From Erinaceus europaeus (Eukaryota; Chordata; Mammalia; Eulipotyphla; Erinaceidae), in contig NC_080181.1 in assembly GCF_950295315.1 (NCBI RefSeq), positions 32,876,441 through 32,940,440 of the forward strand: a stretch of DNA of 64,000 nucleotides, written 5' to 3'. Below are positions 54,913 to 64,000 of this stretch, piece by piece. The notes under the pieces are model-generated. The model did not search any database and was not told the DNA's origin. It was given only the letters and a program-made list of their open reading frames with translations. The position numbers were made by a program, and so were the translations under genes. Position 1 is the first letter of the stretch, and each line of letters opens with the position of its first letter.

Positions 54913-55254
54913 GAAGGCTATCTTTCACTAGCTGGGGAAAAAATAACTGACTGTGTAGAGGGGTTGCTAGGATAACAAACTGACCATTTAAAACTAGAGA
55001 ACTGTGATTCTCTATTGGGAACTAGATTGTACTCTTGGGGGCCCAAGAGAGCATCTGTCTATGTCTAGAAGCATTTTGGCTTGTCATAACTCCAGGGGAT
55101 ACCACTGATATACAATAGGCAGAGACTAAGGATGATGTTAACATTCCCACAGTGCAACAGGCAGCCCCCATAACAAATAAGGGTCCCACCTAAGATTTCA
55201 GTAGTGCTGCCACTAAGAAACCACACCATGGAGACCTTAGGGACATAAAGATGG
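54913..55254. other. Single-copy DNA, nothing recognised
   Basis: No repeats recognised. Confidence 0.45.
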
Positions 55255-55361
55255 GACCAGTGGACTAGCTCATTTAGATAGTGCACTATTTTGCCATGTG
55301 CACCACCCAGGTTCAAGCTCAGCTCCTACCACTGCATTGAAGGAAGCCTTAGTTATAGCCA

Positions 55362-55404
<43 letters not shown>

Positions 55405-55440
55405 TCTTCCCTATCTCTATTTCTCTTATCTAAAAAAGTC
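55255..55440 (+). mobile_element. SINE family H with (CT)n
   Basis: 'GGACTAGCTCATTTAGATAG', 'ACCCAGGTTCAAGCTCAGC' and 'GAAGGAAGCCTTAGTTATAG', with (TC)n at 55363-55402. Confidence 0.75.
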
Positions 55441-55542
55441 AATATCAAAAAGTATTAGCAAACCACAACAATTAAAGGATGAATTATAATTTAGAGAACT
55501 AGATTTAATGAAATTTATAAGCTCCAGATAACAAACCAAGGC

Positions 55543-55694
55543 AGAAGAAGAAGAAGAAGAAGAAGAAGAAGAAGAAGAAGAAGAAGAAGAAGAAGAAGAA
55601 GAAGAAGGAGAAGGAGAAGGAGAAGGAGAAGTAGGAGACGTAGGAGGGGGAGAGAGGGAGGAGAAGGAAAAAAGAAAGGAAGGAAGGAAGGAAA

Positions 55695-55743
<49 letters not shown>

Positions 55744-55785
55744 GAAAGAAAGAAGGAGAGGGAGGAGAAGGAGAAGAAGAATTCC
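55543..55785. repeat. (GAA)n, (GGAGAA)n and (AAAG)n purine tract
   Basis: About 20 GAA units to 55606, then GGAGAA, mixed purine, and (AAAG)n at 55700-55745. The minus strand gives a poly-Leu frame, an artefact. Confidence 0.95.
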
Positions 55786-55789
55786 ACTT

Positions 55790-57559
55790 ATGGCTTAGAC
55801 TTCCAAATGGGCTTTGGTTATGTGAAGGGAAAAAGATAAGTCAAGCCCAGGTAAGAACTTCTGATGAGTCATGTAAGTAACCATGTCTCCTTTACTCAAG
55901 TTTAGAATAGGAGCAAGATTCCTGGATTCCACTGTGCAGAATCCAGGAAAAGCATATTTTTACTGGTTTCTGGAAACAGTACATATCTTACAGGGATGCC
56001 CATAGGGTCTTGCTGGGCTCTGCAGAATAGGATGGTATAACATCAAACTAAAAAATGTTGAAATATACCTGCCATCCCAGAAACAGCACTAATTTGGATT
56101 TCCCAAGACCTTGACATCATAACAAGGACTAAATGTGCAAGGCAGTTATTTTAGAAACATCTGTGAAAGAAAATGTGGAATACTTTGAAGAAAAAAAAAG
56201 GGGGGGTGCTAGAAGACTGTGAAACCCTTGGGATGGGGTGAGGGAGATAGACAGGAAGTTGAGATGGAAGCACAGGAAGTTGAAATGGAAATAGAGAATG
56301 CAGTGTGGTTAGAGATAATAGGAAAAGTCTTTGGGAAACCTCATGTTAAACTTGTCCATCCAGGAGACCCTGCTTCTCAAGAATGAACATGTCCTAATAC
56401 TTCTGTCCCTCTTAGTCATCAGCTGAGAGAAACCCTTGAGAAACATGGCCTCAAAGTCAACACAGCTAAAGACTTCAGAGAGCAGAGGTTGGGGTACTTG
56501 GTCAATGTTGTTTCCTGTGGTCACAGATCTAAGACACATTTTCCTGGCTGCTACCGATGCTGGAAAGAGACTTTAGTCACCTCAGGGTACAAACTATGCT
56601 CAGAAAAGAGAATGAATCCATTTCTAATGTTTCCTATTTTCACTCCTCTTTTAGTGTCACCGTTAATGTAGTCTAATAATAACTCTTTTTGAAAAATTCC
56701 AGCCTTACATCAGCTGGATTTCTCCTCTGGGAAAGTGAGTGCATCCCAGCCCAAGTAAGGAAAGCTAGAACCTCAGTGTCTCTTGGGTAGGTGGTTCCTG
56801 CTGTGGTGCAGAGACACAGAGAGAAATGGAAGATGAAGATTCAGGAGATGAAGAACCATGAGCAGTTCAATGGGTAGTCCCTGTCCTGAGCTTTTCATTC
56901 AACCAAGGATTGTATTGCCTTTATTTCCTTTCAATGGCCTTTTTGATAAATGAGAGAATATTCTTGATGCTGTTCTGCATCCACTGACATGGCTGCTAAT
57001 CTTTCCAACAAAGACAGTATTGTTGGGGTTTGGTACAGCTGCCTCCACAATGGGGTCTGCCACAGAACTCTGTTGTGCCAACACCCAGAGTGACAGGACC
57101 AAGGACAGATCCCCATGTCAAGTCCCAGGAAGCAACAGTCAGAGCCATTACAAGCAGTTTATCAGGATGATTAGCTATATCTGCCTCAATTCCAGTCCCA
57201 AGGAGATGGTAGCATTATGGCAGTGGTTTCCAATGGGCCACATTCTCCTGGGTAGTGCTCTGAGTGTTACACTGATGTGAAAAGAAGGAAATTAGAATTT
57301 CTATTGTCATTTTTTGTCTAATTTTTGTCACCACATATATGCAATGGCACCTATAATTAAATACAAATAAATGCATATCCTGTATACATGTATTGAGACA
57401 AAAATGCTTGGAAACAATAGTGGATCTTAATGTTTTCCATTAAAAGTGGAAACTGATGACTTAGACCAAAAAAAATGGAAAAACTAAAATTAATACAACA
57501 GTTGGGGTCAAGGATGGACCCCCACCCACAAAATTGCAGCAAACTTAGGTGCTTTGAAT
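55790..57559. other. Unidentified region, possibly an old pseudogene or retroelement
   Basis: No family recognised over 1.8 kb. A plus frame near 56425-56525 reads 'LRETLEKHGLKVN' then 'LGYLVNVV', loosely reminiscent of reverse-transcriptase text but too short to assign. On the minus strand 57102-56899 gives a 67-codon frame with no recognised motif. Confidence 0.25.
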
Positions 57560-58622
57560 AACTCAAAGAGAAAATTCTAGATGACTGATGTAGGCTGAAA
57601 GCAAGTAGAACCTTGCCCTCACAGCAGAGCAGCATGGTAGGGACTTCCCCGCTCTCCAAAGGGAGTCAGGGTCAACCTACTTACTCTGCCACTTGAGGAA
57701 GACTGGTCCTGAAATGAGCACAGCCTGAAATGCTCCCATCTGTGAACTGCAAGCTCCAACTAACATGAACTCAGGTTACACAAGGTACACTGCTAAATAT
57801 GAATAGATATGGGCCCTAGGTCAGATCAGTAGGGTTAACAGTTAATAGCATCTATATAATTCCTCATATTTGGGAGCTACTCACTACCTTAATCTAGGTT
57901 TCTAGTCCTATTCTCAACTCTGATACTATCTTTCTAGACATTACTTTTAGTCCACCTGCATGTTAGCTATCAGAATCAGGTAAAAATTACTGAAGTCATG
58001 AGCCACATAGAACATACCTAAAATAGATTCCCTAGCCTCTTCTCACACAAACACCTTTAATTTCATCTGCTCTATTCCTGTTTTGGATTCCTGTTCATTA
58101 AACAATTTATCCTGCTTTATATCTTACCACCTTTCAGTTGCCAAATTGCAGACACTATTATGATGTCATCTGACTTTCATCAATGTGTCCCAGAACCTCA
58201 CCCCTCAAGAGCACTACTCTACTAGGGAAAGATAGAAGTAGACTGGGGGTATGGATTGAACTGCCAACATCCATGTCCAGTGGAGAAGCTATTACAGAAG
58301 CCATACCTTCCATCTTGTGCTCCCAATAAGAATTTTAGTCCATACTCCTAACTTGATTTTAGCTATATTTAAAGGTAAAACTGAGATGAAAGAAAAATAA
58401 TTCAGTCTAGATACATATCCTTGTACCTAAGTATCTAGTTATATTGTTGTGACATTAAACTAAGGCATATAATGACAAAAAAAAAGAATAGGAAAGCTTC
58501 CAATAGAGGGGATGGGACATGAAACTCTGGTGGTGGGAATTCTACCTCTGTTATCTTATGATCTTAAATTATTAAATAATTCTTAAATTATTATATCACT
58601 AGTAAAAAATTTTTTAAAAAGA
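57560..58622 (+). mobile_element. Element C, longest copy
   Basis: Collinear with the reverse complement of 13.85-12.92 kb: 'CTCCAAAGGGAG', 'CCACTTGAGGAAGACTGGTCC', 'CTCATATTTGGGAGCTACTC', 'TATCCTGCTTTATATCTTAC', 'ACTACTCTACTAGGGAAAG', then the common 3' part. About 130 bp at roughly 58352-58480 have no counterpart in other copies. The 5' limit is approximate. Confidence 0.75.
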
Positions 58623-58854
58623 AAGTAGCCTCAGAGGCACAGTTTTACAGAAAGAAAAACTGATTAGAACCAAGCAAATTGAGCAAAGCCAGGAGTCAGC
58701 ATATGGGTCAAATCCAGATAACCAGGCACTGAAGAATAAAAGAAGCATCCCAGGTATGAGTGTTATGTCTCCTATGACATAAGGTTGGGGGTTTGATGGT
58801 TTCCTTAGCCAAGCTAAGTACATAAACAACCACAGTAGGCTTTCATTTTACTTT

Positions 58855-58975
58855 TAGAGCACATCAGGACATCACTCTGGACTATGTGATGCGCTGGATC
58901 AATCTCATGACTTCATACATGCAAGCACAAAGCTCTATTGCTGTTTCCCTGAGGATGGTCTTGCCAATACATATA
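58855..58975 (-). mobile_element. SINE family D, old copy
   Basis: 'CAGGACATCACTCTGGACTA', 'GCTGGATCAATCTCATGACTTC' and 'CATGCAAGCACAAAGCTC' follow the reversed D order with changes. Confidence 0.5.
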
Positions 58976-59357
58976 TAGAAGCTTTTTAAAAGGGGACCCT
59001 ATGACCACAGGTATGTGCAGGAAGTGGACAATCCAGGTTGTCTCTCTATCTAGGCTCATCTACCAAACTACCAAGCAAAACTAGAGATGTCTTCAGTCTC
59101 TTCCCATGTCTGACATCAGTGTCAGAAGACCCTAGGAGCCAGAAAGGGCTAATTTTCTTGAACACACCAAAGCACAGTCCCTGCTAGTGGTATGGGGAGA
59201 CAAACTTCAAAAGCAAAAATGATTACCTTTTCTTTCTAGGGAGCGGATGCTAAACTTACACTTTAATATAATGGAGTCTGTCAGGCTCCAGAGAAGAGCA
59301 AAGAAAACAACCAAGAAGATGGATAGTTTAGCTTGCAAGCAAAAATGGTTAGTCAAC

Positions 59358-59408
59358 ACCATCAAGGAAATGGTTCAACTAAGCCAAGACCATCAAGGAA
59401 ATGGTTCA
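59358..59408. repeat. 20-bp direct repeat, 31-bp period
   Basis: ACCATCAAGGAAATGGTTCA occurs at 59358-59377 and, identically, at 59389-59408. Confidence 0.95.
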
Positions 59409-59515
59409 GCAGGTAAAACATCAGATCTACATGCTTGGCGTCCCTAGTTTGATCCCTAGTGCCCCATATTCCTGAATGGTGTTATGGTTCCCCTCTCTCT
59501 CATAAGACACTCTTA
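59402..59515 (+). mobile_element. Old SINE (family K)
   Basis: 'GGTTCAGCAGGTAAAACATC', 'TAGTTTGATCCCTAGTGCC' and a CT-rich end suggest a tRNA-type SINE head and B-box-like core. A SINE A inserted at its 3' end. Confidence 0.5.
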
Positions 59516-59795
59516 GGGAGTCCGGCAGTAGTACAGCAGGTTAAGTGCACATGGCGCAAAGCACAAGGACCAGCATAAGGATTCCAGTTCGAGCCCCCAG
59601 CTCCCCACCTGCAGTGAAGGGAGTCGCTTCACAGGCAATGAAGCAGCTCTGCAGGTGTCTATCTTTCTCTCCCCATCTCTGTCTTCCCCTCCTCTCTCAA
59701 TTTCTCTCTGTCCTATCCAGCAACAACTGTGTCAATAATAACTACAACAATAAAACAACATGGGCAACAAAAGGGAATAAATAAATATTTTTTAA
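59515..59795 (+). mobile_element. SINE A, short-tail form, decayed
   Basis: Perfect 11-bp duplication AAGACACTCTT at 59504-59514 and 59796-59806. Many head CpGs have become TG/CA ('GTAGTACAGCAGG', 'AGCATAAGG'), so it is older than 53651. A 7-base 'AGTGAAG' insertion lies in the body. Confidence 0.9.
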
Positions 59796-59807
59796 AAGAC
59801 ACTCTTG

Positions 59808-59934
59808 GGGGGTGGTGATAGCATAATGGTTATGCAAAGAGATTATCATGCCTGAGGCTCCAAAGTCCCAGGTTCAATTCCCTGCACCAACATAAATCAG
59901 AGTTGATCAGTGCTCTGGTAAAAAAAAAAAAAAA
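59808..59934 (+). mobile_element. SINE family E, uninterrupted reference copy
   Basis: 'GATAGCATAATGGTTATGC', 'ATGCCTGAGGCTCCAAAGTCC', 'CAGGTTCAATTCCCTGC', 'GTTGATCAGTGCTCTGG' and poly(A). Confidence 0.85.
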
Positions 59935-59937
59935 TTC

Positions 59938-60075
59938 CTCACCATCTTGTGGTCATTGTACTCTCAAGCATGAGGTCCCAAGTTCAGTCTCTGGCAGCAC
60001 ATGTACCAGAATGATATCTGGTTCTTTCTCTTCTCCTATCTTTCTCATAAATAAGTAAACAAAATCTTTAAAAAA
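59938..60075 (+). mobile_element. SINE family D, sense copy
   Basis: 'CTCAAGCATGAGGTCCCAAG', 'AGCACATGTACCAGAATGATA', 'CTCCTATCTTTCTCATAAATA', A-rich tail. It gives the sense orientation of the family. Confidence 0.8.
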
Positions 60076-60079
60076 ATAA

Positions 60080-60880
60080 AACTCTCTTTCTGCCAATGTA
60101 ATATAAATAAGTCTATTAAAAATGGTTAACTTAGAGGAAGGCTGCAGAACTTGGGTGCAAGTGAGTGAGTGGTGTGGAGGGCAGGTTAGGAGAGGCATGT
60201 TCTCCATGTCAGGATGCCTTGTGCTTATTCCTTGGCTGTGACGATGCTTCTGAGTTGTTAACTTGCTATTTGATGCCTGAGCAGTTATCTTCCTTCAAGG
60301 GCTTTAGTCCTGGTAGGTGATGTCTTCAGAAAACTTCTCAACATTGGGGAGGCATTCTCTTCTGGTACAGGGACTCCCCAAGTTCAGGCTCTGTCCTTCC
60401 TGGAACATTATCAGCTCCACCTTGGTAGCTGCCTCAGCCTTTGCTTCTGTCTCTGTCCCTGCACCCATTGCCTGCAGGTTGAGGTTTATCCATAGCCCTA
60501 GTCTTTGACCTTCAGCATGTCTTTGCCCTCCAGCCCCACCCTTGGCTCTGACTTTACACCTACTCTGAGAACCACCAACAACTGCTCAGGCCAGCTCAAT
60601 AGAGAAGTCATTAGGAGAGAGGAGTACTATGCATATTTTTGGGTCTATTTCTTTAAGCAAAATAATGTTCAACCACAGGCATTAAGGAGAACTCCACTGA
60701 GGTCTAACCAGCACCACCCCTCTACCCCGTCCCACCTGCAAGCCAGTGTCAGGGCCACAGTAGAAGTCAAACAAAGAAATCTGTTGTAGTTACACCTTCC
60801 CCAACAGAATGCATTAAATCATCATCATCATCATCATCACCATGAATAACTAAAACAAAGAAGAGTAGAGAATATTTGGA
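60080..60880. other. Single-copy DNA with a (CAT)n
   Basis: (ATC)n at 60819-60840. The GC-richer part 60390-60750 has 63- and 94-codon frames without recognised domains. Confidence 0.45.
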
Positions 60881-60884
60881 TGGG

Positions 60885-61190
60885 ATCCAGGTGGTAGTGC
60901 ACCCAGTTAAATATACATAATACTATACAGAGAGGGACCCACATGGACCTGGGTTCTAGCCCCCACTTTCCACCTGCAGCGGGGACACTTCATGAGCTGT
61001 GCAGCAGGTCTGCAGGTATAATCTTTCTCCCTACTTCTCTATCTCCCCCTCCCCTCTCAACTTGTTTCTATCCTGTTGAATAAATAGAAAAAAGAATGTA
61101 AAAATTGGCTGCCAAGAGCAGAAGATTCATAGTGCCAGAATTGAGTCCCAACAATAACCCTGGTGGCAGAGAGAGAGAGAGAGAGAGAAA
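60885..61190 (+). mobile_element. SINE B with 3' module
   Basis: 'ATCCAGGTGGTAGTGCACCC' head, 'CATGGACCTGGGTTCTAGCCC' region with a small internal duplication, module 'GGCTGCCAAGAGCAGAAG', ending in (GA)n. Confidence 0.85.
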
Positions 61191-61194
61191 GATG

Positions 61195-61955
61195 TTTTTA
61201 TGTACTTATAAAGATAAGAAAGCTATAGTTCATCCTCCAAAGCTCTCTTGATGACTTCTGATCTTCAAACACAGCATCATATCTGATTTTTACACAAAGA
61301 CAAACTCCTAGTCCACTCAGGCATGGAGATTTCAGTGATGTTCAGGAAGACTCACCTGGTGGACATGTCATTGGGTTCACTGTGTCCTCTACAAGAGCAA
61401 GCATAGTCCTGACTATGATGAGTCTGAGTTTCATGTTCTACCCTATCAGAATAGCTTCTGGAGAAGCATCCACTGTTTCCATGGAGTTTGACCATATCAG
61501 CATAGCTGCAGTGCAGGTGAGTGAGACCACAACTGCAAGCTGTGATCCTGGGAGATCAAACCAAAAGCTGGATTGTGCATATAGCTAGCTATGTCTCTGG
61601 GTGTCCAGAGACATTTAAGATGTGACAAGAAACTAAGGTTCTAGCTCTGAAGGGGAGGTTGAGCTGTGTACTGCCCACCAACCAACCATGTGGTAGACTC
61701 AGCTGACCATTTCTTATCTTTTTTAGTTAGAGCTCCAACTTAAATTTCTGGTTTGTAGGATGCAATGAAGCAGAAGATCAGAAACACAGACAGATCCTTG
61801 CCAACTGGAGTGTACTTGAGACGTCTTGGTTAGGACCATTTTCACAACTGTATGTCTACTTAACATCATCACTTAGACTATATTTACCCCCCAGGGGCAA
61901 CTGAAATGTGCATATTAGATTAGGGCAAGGTCCAGGACAAGTGTGTGGTTGTTAA
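61195..61955. other. Single-copy DNA, nothing recognised
   Basis: A 68-codon frame at 61382-61588 has no recognised features. Confidence 0.45.
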
Positions 61956-61964
61956 AATTATTCC

Positions 61965-62205
61965 TTTTTAAATTAAAAAATGTATCTTTATCGTTATTTA
62001 TCTATTTATTGGATAGAAACAGAGACAGCCAGAAATTGAGAGGGGAGGGAGAGCTAGTGATGGAGAGAGACAGAGAGACATTTGCAGCACTGCTTTACCA
62101 CTTGCAAAGCTTTCCCCTAGCAGCTAGGGACCAGAGGCTCAAACTCAGATCCTTGCACATTGTAACATATGTGCTCAACCAGGTGTGCCACCACCCACCT
62201 CCTGG
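61965..62205 (-). mobile_element. SINE B
   Basis: Perfect 9-bp duplication AATTATTCC at 61956-61964 and 62206-62214. Full-length body; reversed head 'AACCAGGTGTGCCACCACCC'. Confidence 0.9.
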
Positions 62206-62404
62206 AATTATTCCCTTTCTACTTCCCATGTACACCCCTGAATCAGTCAATGGGTCTCATTCTAGATTCAATCTCACACAGGCTGCAAAAATTTGGGAGG
62301 TACCCAAGATGCTATATGATGTTCCCTTGAGTCTTGGCAAAAAAAAAAATAATAATTTGATCATTAGGAGCTCACTCATTAACTCATAAGTAAAGGAATT
62401 AACC

Positions 62405-62885
62405 ATGCCCTTTTCCATCCTTTGCTAAGAAAGCTAGAGACCCTAGTTTAAACCCCTGATTTCCACCTGCTGGGGGGTGGGCTTCACAAGCGGTGAAGCA
62501 GTACTATAAGTGTCTCTCTTTCTCTCACTCTCTTTATTTCCTTCTCTGTCAGTATGAGAGAGAGAAAGATTAGGCAACAATTTTCTGAGTTCATACTCCC
62601 AGAGGGATAAAGAATAGAAAAGCTATCAAGGGAGGGGATTAGATACGGAGTTCTGGTGGTGGGGATTGTGTAGAATTGTACCCCTCTCATCCTATGGTCT
62701 TACGAATATTTCCATTTTATAAATAAATAAATAAATAAATAAGAAAAAGAAAAGAAAGGAAGGAAGAAAGAAAGAGAGAAAGAAAGGAAGGAAGAAAGAA
62801 AAATGACTGCCAGGAGCAATGGATTCATAGTGCCAGTACTGAGTACCACTGACAATCCTGGTGGCAATAAAACTTATAAATTAAA
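62405..62885 (+). mobile_element. SINE B split by a C element
   Basis: Body 'CACAAGCGGTGAAGCAGTAC' at 62485-62505 and the 3' module 'GACTGCCAGGAGCAATGGATT' at 62804-62825, with a C 3' end and (AAAG)n between. The head is truncated or diverged. Confidence 0.7.
62575..62725 (+). mobile_element. Element C, 3' end only
   Basis: From 'TTCATACTCCCAGAGGGATAA' to 'TTCCATTTTATAAATAAAT', about 150 bp, the shortest C copy. A-rich (AAAG/GGAA)n tail to 62800. Confidence 0.85.
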
Positions 62886-63098
62886 TTAAAAAGAGAGCTA
62901 AATAAGATCCTTCTTTTCCTAGGTGCATCACCACCATCTAGATACTTCCCCCTGACATTCTATGTTGAGCAGAGATGACAAATTTAGGAGGCATGCAATA
63001 ACCTCTGGTCCTGGGGACACTGCTAGACTGACTCTGTTCCTGAATGCAGCTCTTCTCAACTTCATTAGGTCTCACTCAGTTCAATTGACCCTCCCCAC

Positions 63099-63100
<2 letters not shown>

Positions 63101-63162
<62 letters not shown>

Positions 63163-63174
63163 AACTGAGAGAGA
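63101..63174. repeat. (CA)n then (GA)n
   Basis: About 24 CA units to 63148, followed by GA units. Confidence 0.98.
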
Positions 63175-63179
63175 GGGGG

Positions 63180-63740
63180 GGGGAGCAGAGTCCATGTTTT
63201 CAGGAACTCAGCTGGGGAAACAGAACTCACTTTCCAATATTCTCCATGGAAAACAGGAAAAGCAAACCAAACATTACTTCCAGCCTAGGCAAGAGAATGC
63301 AGGGGCTTCCTGAAATAGGTCTCCTATACCAAAGCAAATGTCACAGGCACTTTGCTCAGTGCTCCACATCTAATTATAGCCACAACCCACCATAGGCAGG
63401 AGGAGAAATCTGGAGTAAAGAGGCACAGAAAAAAGAAGAAGGAAATACCCAGGCACAAGAAGCCAGCCCAAGTTAAGATCGGGCAACCTAGAACCGGTTA
63501 GTGAGCACTGTAGAGTATGTTTATCTCCATACCTGAGTGGCTTGGAGAAAAGGTAAATAAGTTCCTTTTTCTCCTTTGATAAAGGAAATTAAGAGTTTTG
63601 AAAAGGTTGAAATTCTTGCTTCAATGTATGCAGTTCATGAATGTAGAGGCAATGTCAGAGTCTACAACTTACTAGGTCAAGTGCTTTCATATTATCTCAC
63701 AATGATAGGAGGAGGGATAATCATCTATTTCACAAATATA
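63180..63740. other. Single-copy DNA, nothing recognised
   Basis: No repeats or coding signal recognised. Confidence 0.45.
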
Positions 63741-63744
63741 GGGT

Positions 63745-63865
63745 TTATTTTTTCTCTGCTGTGTGAACCCAGTGTTACCCATGGTACTCCCATGTAGTAC
63801 TGAGGTTCAAAACCAGGACCTCACACATGGTGGGATACATGTTCTATACTAGGTGAGATCTTTCC
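63745..63865 (-). mobile_element. Old SINE, D-like
   Basis: 'GTACTGAGGTTCAAAACCAGG', 'ACCTCACACATGGTGGGATAC' and 'CTAGGTGAGATCTTTCC' suggest a reversed SINE head. Strongly diverged. Confidence 0.4.
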
Positions 63866-64000
63866 TGCTCTAGTCCAAAATTGTCTAAAAAATAATAGTA
63901 AGTCAACTGGTAATTCTATAGTGAAAGATAAGAGTTGGATTTTATGTGATGAACTTAGTGCTTCTACTCATGATGATTTATAATGAAGCACACCTGAAAT

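Noticed and set aside
55515..55787. 90-codon minus frame rich in Leu, Phe and Ser
   Set aside because: Translation of the (GAA)n complement.

Overview
This window is non-coding mammalian DNA. I found no intact host gene, exon set, rRNA, tRNA gene or CRISPR array. The abundant, young tRNA-derived SINE (best copy 53651-53996) matches what I remember of hedgehog (Erinaceus) SINEs. Old L1M/L1ME, L2-like and HAL1-like remnants fit a placental mammal. My call is Erinaceidae, probably Erinaceus; this rests on recalled repeat families, not on a search.

Family letters are mine. SINE A: young, with 'GTCGGGCGG' head and intact pol III A and B boxes. SINE B: older and commonest, with 'GGTGGTGCACCTGGTTAAG'-type head, (TAAA)n tail and sometimes a 3' module ending 'AATAACCCTGG'. 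SINEs D, E, F, G, H and K: other old short families with B-box-like 'GGTTCAA' or 'GTTCGAT' cores. Element C: a retroposon of about 0.15 to 1 kb, usually 5' truncated, whose 3' end resembles an L1 3' end. Family I: a 130-180 bp repeat ending in AATAAA-like sequence.

Layout. 1-6.7 kb is dense in repeats and includes a four-level nest of C and B elements (3474-4385) inside one 13-bp target duplication. 6.8-12.8 kb is mostly single-copy DNA with scattered SINEs and a mariner-like mini-element (9545-9617). 12.8-14.3 kb holds two C copies head to head inside a B SINE. 17.4-23.1 kb is a sense-strand LINE block: L1M, a HAL1-like element and an L1 ORF2 piece. 27.1-27.7 kb is antisense L1M. 31.57-32.15 kb holds the most gene-like object, a GC- and CpG-rich fragment of a non-LTR (RTE/BovB-like) reverse-transcriptase C-terminus with a 160-codon open frame. 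34.3-35.26 kb is a polypurine tract of about 0.9 kb split by a SINE. 36-49.6 kb alternates SINE clusters and single-copy DNA. 49.63-53.65 kb is free of recognisable young repeats. 53.65-64 kb carries three young SINE A copies, the longest C copy (57.56-58.6 kb) and a SINE cluster at 59.4-60.1 kb.

No genes act together here. The working relationships are among retroelements: L1-type machinery plausibly mobilised SINEs and C, because copies show A-rich 3' ends and 9-16 bp target duplications. All longer open frames except 31650-32132 are low-complexity or SINE-derived by-products.
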